41,049 bases of DNA, taken from positions 1 to 41,049 of the forward strand of contig NZ_JAGAYD010000045.1 of the NCBI RefSeq assembly GCF_017940685.1, written 5' to 3'. The notes under the pieces were generated by a model, which saw only the letters and a program-made list of their open reading frames with translations, was not told where the DNA came from and made no database searches. The translations under genes and the position numbers were made by a program. The DNA is from Butyrivibrio sp. (lineage in GTDB: Bacteria > Bacillota > Clostridia > Lachnospirales > Lachnospiraceae). This document shows positions 8,460-16,070 of the stretch, piece by piece; the stretch's first letter is position 1; every line of letters starts with the position of its first letter.

Positions 8460-8636
8460 GATCTTTTTAAATAAATACTATATATTGTATTTTGTAATTT
8501 AACTATACACTATATATTCTAAAAAGTGTATTAAATATTTGGGAAATTTATAATATCATTGAATTAAAGTTAACGATATTTAATATTTAGGTATACAATA
8601 TTAATGCACATATTAACATCACTTTAAGGAGATGAA
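8460..8636 (+). promoter_or_regulatory. Very AT-rich promoter region of the diguanylate cyclase
   Basis: Almost pure A/T sequence. It contains two copies of ACTATATATT (8477-8486 and 8509-8518, 32 bases apart), a TATAAT at 8549-8554, and TTGAAT (8559-8564) with TAATAT 16 bases later. The exact promoter cannot be fixed by eye. The ribosome site AAGGAGATG precedes ATG 8637. No c-di-GMP riboswitch signature was found. Confidence 0.4.
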
Positions 8637-10097
8637 ATGGATAAAAAGAAGGTAGCGGATAGTCTGCACGAAGGAGTAGGAAAGTTTGCTGCTGAAGATA
8701 GTATTGAAATAAAGGATTTAACGCCATTATTTGATGTTTCTGAATATTCCGAGGATCAACAGGAGCTTATAAAAGAGTGTAACCGAAGGATTGAGGAGGC
8801 AAACAACAAATATCGAGTTGCGAAGTTTAGAGAGGACATGTTCGCTAAAGGCTTAAAAGCCGGTATGTATTTCTGTACCTTTGACCGCGACGAGAATCTG
8901 ACGAGTTTTGAATTTAACGATGAGACCAGACAGATGCTTGGTTATGATGGCTTAGAGGACCTTCCTAATGAATTTGACAGCTGGGTTAAGACGTTGGTTC
9001 CTGAAGAGAGGGACGGAATCGTGAAGCTGTTCTGGGATTCGGTCAAGATGCACCGTGAGCTTCCTGATATCACCCACGCAACTTACCGTATGCAGAGAAA
9101 AGACGGCAAGATCATCTGGGTTACAGGAGCAGGAAGATTCATAAGACGTCAGGATGATGGATCATTAGAGATTTACATGGGATGTTACCGCGATATCACA
9201 GCTCAGCAGGAGCTTGAGGAATACTTAAAGATTATCGAAGCCATCGGTAAAGTCTTCAACTTCTCTATGTTTATTGATGTCAATGACATGAGCTATCGAA
9301 TGATCAGTACCAATGAGTTTGTAGAGGCAGTTCCCAAGGATCCGGATGCTCTTCAGTTCCTTAAGAACAATGTGGATTCTTCCGTTGCAGAGAGCTTCCG
9401 CAAAAGCCTGTATGACTGGCTTAATAAGGATACTATCCTGGCTGCCATTGAAGACCATGGCTCCACAACCATGGAATTTTACAGTGAAGGCGCCCATCGC
9501 TGGTTTAACGGTGTCTTTATGGTTGGTGATCGCAACGAAGATGGTAGTCTTGCACATATTGTTTATGGCTGTGCTGATACTACAGATGCCAAGCTTCAGA
9601 TTCTGGCGCAGCAGAAGCTGATATCGGAATTTGAAGCAGAGATCTATATCGATTCTCTTTCCAAGATAAGAAACAGAAGGTTCCTGGATGAGAAGCTTAT
9701 CTATGAACCCTGTCATGCTGTAGTCATGGGAGATATTGATCTGTTCAAGCAGATTAATGACACCATCGGCCACAGAGGCGGAGATATGGCGATCCAGAAG
9801 GTGGCTGAGGTTTTGGCGAAGTCAGTCAGAAAAAATGATGTGGTGATCCGTTACGGCGGTGATGAGTTCATGATGGTATTCTTTGACATTACCAAAGATG
9901 TTCTTGAACGAAAGCTCTCACAGCTAACAAGCGCGGTTAAAAAGGTTAAATTAGATGATCATCCGGAGGTTCAGCTCACCATGAGTCTTGGCGGAGCTTA
10001 CGGAACTGACCTTGTAAACAACCTGATCGCAACTGCCGACAAAGCTCTTTATGAGTCAAAAAAGACAAGAGATACCTATACAGTGATCGAAGTTTAA
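8637..10097 (+). CDS. Soluble PAS-GGDEF diguanylate cyclase
   Basis: A 486-residue cytoplasmic protein without membrane helices. Residues 1-70 are acidic and helical. A PAS fold spans about 75-195 (ends in the PAC-type GCYRDIT), followed by a second PAS-like segment (about 195-320) and the GGDEF domain (about 325-486). The active site is intact: MGDIDLFKQINDTIGH and RYGGDEF near residue 405. An RxxD inhibitory site (RKND) sits five residues before GGDEF, so product inhibition is expected. It makes c-di-GMP from two GTP; the PAS ligand is unknown. It is a single-gene unit with a long AT-rich promoter region and a terminator. Confidence 0.94.
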   Translation: MDKKKVADSLHEGVGKFAAEDSIEIKDLTPLFDVSEYSEDQQELIKECNRRIEEANNKYRVAKFREDMFAKGLKAGMYFCTFDRDENLTSFEFNDETRQMLGYDGLEDLPNEFDSWVKTLVPEERDGIVKLFWDSVKMHRELPDITHATYRMQRKDGKIIWVTGAGRFIRRQDDGSLEIYMGCYRDITAQQELEEYLKIIEAIGKVFNFSMFIDVNDMSYRMISTNEFVEAVPKDPDALQFLKNNVDSSVAESFRKSLYDWLNKDTILAAIEDHGSTTMEFYSEGAHRWFNGVFMVGDRNEDGSLAHIVYGCADTTDAKLQILAQQKLISEFEAEIYIDSLSKIRNRRFLDEKLIYEPCHAVVMGDIDLFKQINDTIGHRGGDMAIQKVAEVLAKSVRKNDVVIRYGGDEFMMVFFDITKDVLERKLSQLTSAVKKVKLDDHPEVQLTMSLGGAYGTDLVNNLIATADKALYESKKTRDTYTVIEV

Positions 10098-10106
10098 ACT
10101 GATAAA

Positions 10107-10137
10107 AAAGAGGCCATCTGGTTGAGATGACCTCTTT
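10107..10137. terminator. Bidirectional terminator between the cyclase and aldo/keto reductase genes
   Basis: AAAGAGGCCATCT pairs with AGATGACCTCTTT (one G-T pair) around a five-base loop. It is A-rich on one side and T-rich on the other, suiting both convergent genes. Confidence 0.8.
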
Positions 10138-10158
10138 GATCTTTTATGAAAAGAAATC

Positions 10159-11151
10159 TCAGCTCAGGGAAATTTTATCGATTTCTCTGAGCTCTTCTTC
10201 TGTAAAGGCAGTGTTCTCGATAGCCTTGATGTTGTCCAGGATCTGAGAGGGCCTGGAAGCTCCTACAAGGACTGAAGTTACATAGCCGTCCTTTAAGATC
10301 CATGCAAGGGCCATTTCAGCAAGAGTCTGACCGCGCTTTGAAGCGATGTCGTTAAGAGCTCTTACCTTTACAAGAACGTCCTCGTTTATCCTGTTCTCCT
10401 GAAGGAATCTGCCATCTGTGCGGACTCTGCTGTCCTCAGGGATTCCCTTAAGGTATCTGTCTGATAAAAGACCCTGTTCAAGAGGAGAGAAACAGATAAT
10501 GCCTTTATTAAGCTCTTTTGCCTTCTCCTTAAGACCGTTCTTCTCAATCTTTCTGTCGAAGATGTTGTAGCGGTTCTGATTGATGATGAAAGGAACGTGA
10601 AGATCAGTTAAGATCTTGGTTGCCTTCTCAAGAGTAGGCCCGTCGTAGTTGGAAATGCCGACGTAGAGCGCTTTTCCGCTCCTTACAATCTGAGCAAGGG
10701 CTTCCATGGTCTCTTCAAGTGGAGTCTCAGGATCTGGTCTGTGATGATAGAAGATATCTACATACTCAAGGCCCATTCTCTTAAGGGACTGATCAAGGCT
10801 TGCGATGAGATACTTTCTGCTTCCCCAGTCGCCGTAAGGCCCTGGCCACATGTAGTATCCAGCCTTGGTAGAGATTATCATCTCGTCTCTGTAGGCTGCC
10901 ATGTCCTCTTTTAAAATCTTGCCAAAGTTTGCCTCGGCGCTTCCCTCTGCAGGGCCGTAGTTGTTGGCAAGGTCAAAGTGAGTTATACCGTTATCAAAAG
11001 CGGTAAAACACATCTGTTTCATGTTCTCGAAATTTCCAGTATCGCCAAAGTTGTGCCAAAGTCCAAGAGACACAGCAGGGAGCTTAAGGCCACTGGCTCC
11101 GCAGCGGTTATACTGCATATTTTCATATCTGTTTTCATTAGCTGTATACAT
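10159..11151 (-). CDS. yghZ: Aldo/keto reductase, YghZ (AKR14) type
   Basis: A 330-residue NADPH-dependent reductase closely resembling E. coli YghZ/Gpr, which reduces L-glyceraldehyde 3-phosphate and detoxifies methylglyoxal. The recognisable segments are GLKLPAVSLGLWHNFGD, THFDLANNYGP, ISTKAGYYMWPGPYGD and SLKRMGLEYVDIFYHHRPD. Catalytic D60, Y65, K96 and H136/H137 are present. The C-terminal cofactor segment VLVGASRPSQI is intact. The start has GGGAGG on the minus strand. It is divergent from a MerR-family gene with a perfect dyad in the shared promoter, so it is probably the regulator's target. The physiological substrate here is inferred from the family. Confidence 0.93.
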   Translation of the reverse strand: MYTANENRYENMQYNRCGASGLKLPAVSLGLWHNFGDTGNFENMKQMCFTAFDNGITHFDLANNYGPAEGSAEANFGKILKEDMAAYRDEMIISTKAGYYMWPGPYGDWGSRKYLIASLDQSLKRMGLEYVDIFYHHRPDPETPLEETMEALAQIVRSGKALYVGISNYDGPTLEKATKILTDLHVPFIINQNRYNIFDRKIEKNGLKEKAKELNKGIICFSPLEQGLLSDRYLKGIPEDSRVRTDGRFLQENRINEDVLVKVRALNDIASKRGQTLAEMALAWILKDGYVTSVLVGASRPSQILDNIKAIENTAFTEEELREIDKISLS

Positions 11152-11209
11152 GGTATACCTCCCTTTACATATATATTTATTATGTCATTTTTTCGATTCT
11201 TTACAAAGC

Positions 11210-11237
11210 ATAATACTTAAAGTACACTTTAAGTCAA
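11210..11237 (-). promoter_or_regulatory. MerR-type operator inside the yghZ promoter
   Basis: ACTTAAAGT (11215-11223), two bases, then ACTTTAAGT (11226-11234): a perfect 9-2-9 dyad. On the minus strand it lies between TTGACT (11232-11237) and TATTAT (11210-11215), which is where MerR-family activators bind. On the plus strand TTTACA (11200-11205) with TACACT 17 bases on could serve the regulator gene, giving autoregulation. Confidence 0.75.
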
Positions 11238-11260
11238 CAAAAAATTTTTGGAGGTCCAAA

Positions 11261-11722
11261 ATGACTTATACAATCGCCCAGATCTCAGAAAAATTCGACG
11301 TTGCGGCGTCTACCTTAAGGTATTATGAGGAGATAGGTCTTTTAACTAATGTGGAAAGAACTGACAATGGCCGTAGAGTGTACTCTGATGCCCATGTTGG
11401 AAGGCTGAGCGCCATAAACTGCTTCAAAAAAGCCGGAATGTCCATAAGTGAGATACAGGATTTCTTTGAATATGAGAAAAATGAAGAGAAGAGCATCGAT
11501 GATATGATGCGCCTTCTAAGACGCAGAAGCGAGATAATGCTTGAGGAGTTTGCAGAAAGCTACGAATCTTATGAGCATATCCTCAAGAAACTTGACTATT
11601 ATGGCCACATTGAGAAGGCGGTCAAACAAAAAAAACAGCTGCCAAAGTGGGCAAACTACAGAAACAAAGACTATCACCAGCAGGCCCTTGAGACAATCAT
11701 GCAAAGGCTGAAAAAGGACTGA
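11261..11722 (+). CDS. MerR-family transcriptional regulator
   Basis: A 153-residue regulator. The N-terminal MerR winged helix reads YTIAQISEKF, then STLRYYEEIGLL, NGRRVYSD and CFKKAGMSISEIQDFF. A long dimerisation helix and a short C-terminal segment follow. There is no cysteine-rich metal site of the MerR/ZntR kind; the type resembles aldehyde- or stress-responsive AdhR-like regulators next to oxidoreductases. ATG 11261 has GGAGG seven bases upstream; a longer frame from 11021 is antisense to yghZ and is rejected. The perfect dyad at 11215-11234 is the likely binding site, controlling yghZ and itself. Confidence 0.9.
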   Translation: MTYTIAQISEKFDVAASTLRYYEEIGLLTNVERTDNGRRVYSDAHVGRLSAINCFKKAGMSISEIQDFFEYEKNEEKSIDDMMRLLRRRSEIMLEEFAESYESYEHILKKLDYYGHIEKAVKQKKQLPKWANYRNKDYHQQALETIMQRLKKD

Positions 11723-11764
11723 GCCTGGATTCTTCCTAAATCTCTTTTTGGGATACCGGATAAA

Positions 11765-11816
11765 TTCAGGATGTGTTAAGGTTATGTTAAGGTTCTTTTC
11801 GCTTGGCAGAAAGGTT
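11765..11816 (+). promoter_or_regulatory. 11-bp-phased direct repeats, likely response-regulator site
   Basis: TTAAGGTT occurs at 11776 and 11787, exactly 11 bases apart. Weaker copies continue the phase at 11765 (TTCAGGAT, six of eight) and 11809 (GAAAGGTT, six of eight). OmpR/PhoB-family regulators bind such head-to-tail repeats. An OmpR-family regulator gene lies in the operon just downstream, so autoregulation is likely. Confidence 0.6.
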
Positions 11817-11819
11817 AGC

Positions 11820-11847
11820 TTGTTATCCTTGGTTCATAAGATAACAA
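11820..11847 (+). promoter_or_regulatory. Inverted repeat upstream of the DUF975 gene
   Basis: TTGTTATC (11820-11827) and GATAACAA (11840-11847) form a perfect 8-bp dyad with a 12-base spacer, in the probable promoter/leader of the DUF975-regulator-kinase operon. There is no T-run after it, so it is more likely an operator or 5' hairpin than a terminator. Confidence 0.4.
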
Positions 11848-11901
11848 AACCGAATGAAAACAAGCACACATTCGGCACATTCATAAACGGAGGAAATAAG
11901 T

Positions 11902-12681
11902 ATGTGGACAAGAAAAGAACTAAAAACAAGAGGTAAAAAAGCATTTCTATTTAACTATTGGAAGACTGTTTTGGTAAGTTTTATCCTATTGGTGCTGGTT
12001 AGCGGAGCTGCTGGTTCAGTTTCAGGAGTAGGCGGCGGAAGAAGTGGCAAAAATGAAATTCAGACATCTGTAGAGTCGTCACAGTCAGAAGTCGATACAG
12101 CGTTGGAACAGGCTCAGTTATCCATGGGTTTTGATATTCCAAAGGAAGCGGCTCCTATCATAGCGGTTATAGGCGGTCTTGCCGGTATAGTGATAATCGC
12201 AGTGGTACTTGCAGTTAGCGCATTCCTTATCAATCCAATAGAAGTAGGATGCAAAAGGTTCTTCCTAAAGAATCTTAACCAGAAAGCAAGCGTTAGCGAG
12301 ATAACCTACGCATTCGATAACAACTATCTCAACATTGTTAAGACAACTCTTTTGAGAGATATCTATATACTTCTCTGGGGCTTACTTTTTATCATTCCAG
12401 GTATCATCAAGAGCTATGAATATCGCCTGATACCTTATCTTCTGGCTGATAACCCGGAGATGACCAAGGATGAGGCATTTGCAAGAAGTAAAGAGCTTAT
12501 GAAGGGGCAGAAGTGGAGGACTTTCGTACTTGATCTTTCATTCATTGGATGGGATATCCTGTCTCTTTTCACAGCAAGAATTCTTGAAATGCTCTATGTT
12601 GGACCATATAAGAACATGACCGAAGCAGCCCTTTATGAAAGACTTGTATATGGCAATCTTTCAGAAGAAGCAGGCAACTAA
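11902..12681 (+). CDS. DUF975 family integral membrane protein
   Basis: A 259-residue protein with the DUF975 hallmark block: IIPGIIKSYEYRLIPYLLADNPEMT-type sequence, then DEAFARSKELMKGQKWRTFVLDLSFIGW. About five membrane helices are seen; the first (about 20-42) is followed by a Ser/Gly/Gln-rich extracytoplasmic loop (45-85). ATG 11902 has GGAGG nine bases upstream. The molecular role of the family is not established. It leads an operon with a two-component system and may report on, or be controlled by, envelope stress sensed by that kinase (inference from context). Confidence 0.87.
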   Translation: MWTRKELKTRGKKAFLFNYWKTVLVSFILLVLVSGAAGSVSGVGGGRSGKNEIQTSVESSQSEVDTALEQAQLSMGFDIPKEAAPIIAVIGGLAGIVIIAVVLAVSAFLINPIEVGCKRFFLKNLNQKASVSEITYAFDNNYLNIVKTTLLRDIYILLWGLLFIIPGIIKSYEYRLIPYLLADNPEMTKDEAFARSKELMKGQKWRTFVLDLSFIGWDILSLFTARILEMLYVGPYKNMTEAALYERLVYGNLSEEAGN

Positions 12682-12706
12682 TCTAAGACATTACAGGAGA
12701 AAACTA

Positions 12707-13396
12707 ATGGATAAGATCCTCATTGCAGATGACGAGGCAGAAATCAGGAGTTTATTAAGGCTTTATCTGGAAAATGAAGGATATGCCGTAGAAGAAGCAG
12801 GCGATGGGCAGGAAGCCCTTAGGATCCTTGCAGGCGGAGACATCAGTCTCTGCCTGCTTGACGTTATGATGCCAGAAATGGATGGATTTCACGTGCTCAA
12901 GGAGATGCGTAAAAACAACAACATTCCGGTTATCATCATATCCGCTAAGGACACTGATCCTGACAAGATATTAGGACTTGATCTTGGCGCTGATGACTAT
13001 ATGGTTAAGCCCTTCAATCCCCTTGAAGCCGTAGCCAGAGTGCGTTCCAATCTAAGGCGCTTTCATGCACTTAAAGGAGATATGGGGCCAGAGTCTGGCA
13101 GGATAATAGAGCTTCTTGACCTTAAACTTGACACCGATGCCTGTATCCTTTACAGGGGAGATGAAAAGATCGAGCTTACATCCACAGAGCTTAAGATGAT
13201 GGAGCTGTTCATGGAAAACCCGGGCAAGGTCTTTACCAAGGAAAAGATATATGAATGTGCCTGGGGAGATAACTACGTCGTTGCTGATAACAACATCATG
13301 GTTGCCATAAGTAAGCTAAGATCCAAGCTCAGTGAGGACCCTTCAGCATATATCAAGACTGTCAGGGGCCTTGGCTATCGCATAGAAAAAGAGTGA
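12707..13396 (+). CDS. OmpR-family response regulator
   Basis: A 229-residue regulator with a receiver domain (acidic pair D8/D9, phospho-acceptor D52 in LLDVMMPEMDG, S79 in IIISAKD, K101 in MVKPF) and an OmpR-type winged helix (about 130-229, ELTSTELKMMELF and IKTVRGLGYRIE). It resembles VanR-like regulators. ATG 12707 has AGGAG eight bases upstream; a frame-compatible start at 12635 lies inside the DUF975 gene and is not needed. The kinase gene follows. The direct repeats at 11765-11816 are the likely DNA target. Confidence 0.93.
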   Translation: MDKILIADDEAEIRSLLRLYLENEGYAVEEAGDGQEALRILAGGDISLCLLDVMMPEMDGFHVLKEMRKNNNIPVIIISAKDTDPDKILGLDLGADDYMVKPFNPLEAVARVRSNLRRFHALKGDMGPESGRIIELLDLKLDTDACILYRGDEKIELTSTELKMMELFMENPGKVFTKEKIYECAWGDNYVVADNNIMVAISKLRSKLSEDPSAYIKTVRGLGYRIEKE

Positions 13397-13414
13397 ATTT
13401 TGGGATACTACAGT

Positions 13415-14467
13415 ATGGATAAATTAAAAGGTTTTTTGATAAAACGCCTGATCATGGTCATGATCATAGTAGTTGCAGTTGAGATGCTGCTTGGTACAAT
13501 ACTAAACTATATTCTTTTTCCCTTTATATGGTACCTTATGGGGAAGCCGGGAGCATCGGATCTGTCTGTCAGTAGCATTCTTGGAGTTTTTTGGGGCATA
13601 ATCACCGGTAATAATGCGTATGTATACAATGCCCTTGAAACGTCCGCAGTTATTGCGCTGATCCTTTTTTCTCTGCTTCTCATTACAATCCCAATCGTTG
13701 CGGGGATCATGATCTATGCCGGGCTGGTAACAAAACAGGTGGAGCAGCTGGAACTTGAAAGAGAAAAAGAGCGTAAAAGCTATGAGTCTAAACGAAACCT
13801 GATGCTCTCGGACTTTGCCCACGACCTCAGGACTCCCATCATGACCATAGGTGGTTATGCATCAGCAATAACAGATGGCATGGTAAAAGATGATGCTCAG
13901 GAAAAAGAGTATCTTGAAGCCATCGCAGCAAAATCCAAAAGAATGACAGAGCTTATAACCATGCTCTTTGAGTACGTCAGGGTAGGAAGCGAAGGCTTTG
14001 CACTGGCAAGGAAAAATATTGAGCTTCATGCATTTCTTACTGAGATAATAGCTGGCTTTTACTCAGACCTGGAAGATGCAGGGATCAGCGTGGATATTGA
14101 TATTCCTGAAGAGAGTTTTTATATAAGTGCAGATGAGCTGCATCTAAAGAGAGTAATTGAGAACCTGATAATCAACATAATAAGGCACAATGAGGCTGGT
14201 ACGAAGGCTGGTTTTATCATAAAAAGAGCCTCTGGCGTTGAGTTTTTTGCTATCGCAGACAGCGGCGTTGCGATCCAAAAAAGCGAAGAGGAGCTGTTTG
14301 AGCCCTTTGTAAAAGGAGATGACTCAAGATCCAAAAATACAGGAAGCGGTCTGGGACTGTCAGTTGCCAAGCAGGTAATGGACATGCATGGATTTGATAT
14401 TCATCTAAAACAGCCCTATGGAAGCTATACTAAGGCCTTTATTTTGAAGTTTATTGAAAATGTATGA
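13415..14467 (+). CDS. Membrane sensor histidine kinase, VanS-like
   Basis: A 350-residue kinase paired with the preceding regulator. Two membrane helices (about 9-35 and 75-105) flank a short external loop, followed by a coiled linker rich in Glu/Lys/Arg. The HisKA box is FAHDLRTPIMTI (His near 136). The ATPase domain has an N-box-like NLIINIIRHN, a G1 region DSGVAI and a G2 box GSGLGLSVAKQVM. The G1 box lacks the second glycine of DxGxGI and the N-box has N-I in place of the common N-A, so activity may be atypical. ATG 13415 with GGGA upstream is preferred over TTG 13400. The short sensor loop suggests it senses the membrane itself. Confidence 0.88.
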   Translation: MDKLKGFLIKRLIMVMIIVVAVEMLLGTILNYILFPFIWYLMGKPGASDLSVSSILGVFWGIITGNNAYVYNALETSAVIALILFSLLLITIPIVAGIMIYAGLVTKQVEQLELEREKERKSYESKRNLMLSDFAHDLRTPIMTIGGYASAITDGMVKDDAQEKEYLEAIAAKSKRMTELITMLFEYVRVGSEGFALARKNIELHAFLTEIIAGFYSDLEDAGISVDIDIPEESFYISADELHLKRVIENLIINIIRHNEAGTKAGFIIKRASGVEFFAIADSGVAIQKSEEELFEPFVKGDDSRSKNTGSGLGLSVAKQVMDMHGFDIHLKQPYGSYTKAFILKFIENV

Positions 14468-14525
14468 GATGGTTAAGTGGAGAAAATCAATAAAGCAGTT
14501 GAAGGAATAATTTAAAAATTATCTA

Positions 14526-14554
14526 TTACATGCCTTAAAAAAATCTGCTATAAT
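14526..14554 (+). promoter_or_regulatory. Promoter of the DUF2798 gene
   Basis: TTACAT (14526-14531), 17 bases, then TGC-TATAAT (-10 at 14549-14554, extended). The start site would be near 14561, leaving a leader of about 118 bases. Confidence 0.6.
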
Positions 14555-14560
14555 CACAAA

Positions 14561-14678
14561 TCGACGCGCAAAATACAGAAGATATCGGGCTGGTATCATT
14601 GGAAACGCACACCTTATGTGGTGATAACGAACAACACGCCTTGGTCTTCCCCTGGACAATGAAAGGAGAACCCCAGGT
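14561..14678 (+). other. Structured leader of the DUF2798 gene
   Basis: The leader holds short pairings such as CACC/GGTG (around 14611-14624) and CCTGG/CCAGG near the start codon. The last pair would enclose the ribosome site AAAGGAGA. No riboswitch class was recognised; it may be only incidental structure. Confidence 0.25.
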
Positions 14679-15161
14679 ATGTTACCACAGAACAAATTTC
14701 AGGATGTTATTTTCACAATTTTCATGGCTTTCGTCATGGTCTATGCAATGATCTGCTACAATATTGCCCTCAATGTAGGTGGTATGCAGAACTTTGTTTT
14801 TCTTGCAGCATTTAAGGAAATGCTGATCATGTGGCCAATCGCCATAGTTTTAGAGCTTTTATTTGTTGGAAAGCTTGCACAGAAGCTGGCTTTCAGATTT
14901 GTCACACCAGGAAAAGATCCTATGATCATGATGATCCTTGCTATCTCTTCCATGTCAGTATGTCTCATGTGCCCACTTATGAGCCTGGTTGCCACAATCC
15001 TCTTTAAAGATGCCGGCGCTGAGTTTGTTGCCATCTGGCTTAAGACCACAGCTATGAACTTCCCAATGGCACTTTGCTGGCAGATTTTCATTGCCGGGCC
15101 ACTGGTAAGAAATGTGTTTGGATTTTTTGTAAGAAAGAAAACTGGTGAAAGTCATAGCTAA
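14679..15161 (+). CDS. DUF2798 family membrane protein
   Basis: A 160-residue protein with four membrane helices arranged as two similar halves (FxxxFVMVYAMICYN and later AISSMSVCLMCPLMS-type helices), the pattern of DUF2798 proteins. Conserved small residues and Met-rich helices are visible but no catalytic motif. The family has no settled function. ATG 14679 is preceded by AAAGGAGA within a structured leader. It is monocistronic: own promoter upstream and a terminator just after. It sits directly before the methyltransferase operon but is separated from it by that terminator. Confidence 0.8.
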   Translation: MLPQNKFQDVIFTIFMAFVMVYAMICYNIALNVGGMQNFVFLAAFKEMLIMWPIAIVLELLFVGKLAQKLAFRFVTPGKDPMIMMILAISSMSVCLMCPLMSLVATILFKDAGAEFVAIWLKTTAMNFPMALCWQIFIAGPLVRNVFGFFVRKKTGESHS

Positions 15162-15170
15162 CATGACTTT

Positions 15171-15203
15171 AAGGGTACTCACATGGAGTGCCCTTATTTT
15201 TTT
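15171..15203 (+). terminator. Terminator of the DUF2798 gene
   Basis: AAGGGTACTC (15171-15180) pairs with GAGTGCCCTT (15186-15195, one G-T pair), followed by A and seven T. Confidence 0.88.
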
Positions 15204-15211
15204 GTAAAAAA

Positions 15212-15242
15212 GTTAGCACAAGCTAACGTTAAGAGTTATAAT
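15212..15242 (+). promoter_or_regulatory. Dyad operator and promoter of the methyltransferase operon
   Basis: GTTAGC (15212-15217), ACAA, GCTAAC (15222-15227) is a perfect 6-4-6 dyad. TATAAT follows at 15237-15242, and TTAGCA within the left arm would be the -35 at 18 bases spacing. The same dyad core occurs upstream of the S-component gene (21230-21249). The size fits a TetR-family repressor; none is encoded in the window. Confidence 0.7.
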
Positions 15243-15275
15243 GTCGGTAAATATGATTGGAGGAGGAAAGAGTAT

Positions 15276-16067
15276 ATGAAAGCAGATTATAAAAATTGGA
15301 TGCCAAAGGGCATGGTAATGGGATTTGGATGCGCAGCACTTGTTTCGCTGGTTCTTTTTCTTGCACTGGGGATATCACCGATATTACCGGAAGGAAGCGC
15401 AAAAAGAGTCATCGGAATTGTGTTTCTGATCCTTACAGTTATGTTTTGTATCATGACAATTTGGATGTATCTGATGTACAGGGCTTTTTCTTATAACGGA
15501 AAGAGGCAGATGTCCAAACAGATCATCGAAGGTGTTGCATCTTACGTAAGGCTTCCTGATGGCGGTAAAGGGTTAGGTGTCGGATGTGGAAGCGGAGCAC
15601 TAACAATAGCTTGCGCAAAGAAAAATCCAGGGGCATCATTTACCGGAATCGACAGATGGGGCAAGGAATATGCGTCATTTAGCAAAAGCCTTTGTGAAAA
15701 CAATTCCAAAGCTGAAGGCGTAAGCAATACTTTTTTTATGCAGGGAGATGCATGTAAATTGCCGTTTGAGGATGAGTCTTTTGACGCAGTGACAAGTAAT
15801 TACGTGTATCACAATATTCCAAGTGGCGACAGACAGGAAATACTGCTGGAAACACTTCGTACATTAAAGAAGGGCGGCACATTTGCAATCCATGACATTA
15901 TGTCAAAGGCCAAATACGGCGATATGCAGTCGTTTGTGAAGAAGCTTAAGGAAATGGGATACGAAGAAGTGAAGCTTGTAGATACAACAAGCGGAATGTT
16001 TATGAACAAATGGGAGTCAACCTGGATGGGGCTTTCTGGTTCAGCAATTCTTATGGGGAGGAAGTAA
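15276..16067 (+). CDS. Membrane-anchored class I SAM methyltransferase
   Basis: A 263-residue protein, first gene of the operon. Two membrane helices (about 13-35 and 46-68) precede a Rossmann methyltransferase domain: motif I GLGVGCGSG (about 99-107), GIDRW, then the post-I and motif II segments QGDACKLPFEDESFDAVTSN and LRTLKKGGTFAIHD. The acidic residue usual before motif I glycines is replaced by Gly. ATG 15276 follows GGAGGAGGAAAG; the longer frame from 15183 runs through the upstream terminator and the promoter and is rejected. The membrane anchor suggests a lipid or membrane-embedded substrate, but the substrate is unknown. Confidence 0.87.
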   Translation: MKADYKNWMPKGMVMGFGCAALVSLVLFLALGISPILPEGSAKRVIGIVFLILTVMFCIMTIWMYLMYRAFSYNGKRQMSKQIIEGVASYVRLPDGGKGLGVGCGSGALTIACAKKNPGASFTGIDRWGKEYASFSKSLCENNSKAEGVSNTFFMQGDACKLPFEDESFDAVTSNYVYHNIPSGDRQEILLETLRTLKKGGTFAIHDIMSKAKYGDMQSFVKKLKEMGYEEVKLVDTTSGMFMNKWESTWMGLSGSAILMGRK

Positions 16068-16070
16068 GAA

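Noticed and set aside
8372-8636. c-di-GMP riboswitch upstream of the diguanylate cyclase
   Set aside because: None of the conserved GEMM elements is visible; the region is nearly pure A/T.
9225-9773. 182-residue minus-strand ORF inside the PAS-GGDEF gene
   Set aside because: Shadow of the conserved GGDEF protein; no ribosome site or family match.
11021-11260. An 80-residue N-terminal extension of the MerR regulator
   Set aside because: It is antisense to yghZ and crosses the operator; ATG 11261 has GGAGG and matches the family start.
15183-15275. ATG 15183 as start of the first methyltransferase
   Set aside because: It is inside a terminator stem and upstream of the TATAAT; ATG 15276 has a strong ribosome site.
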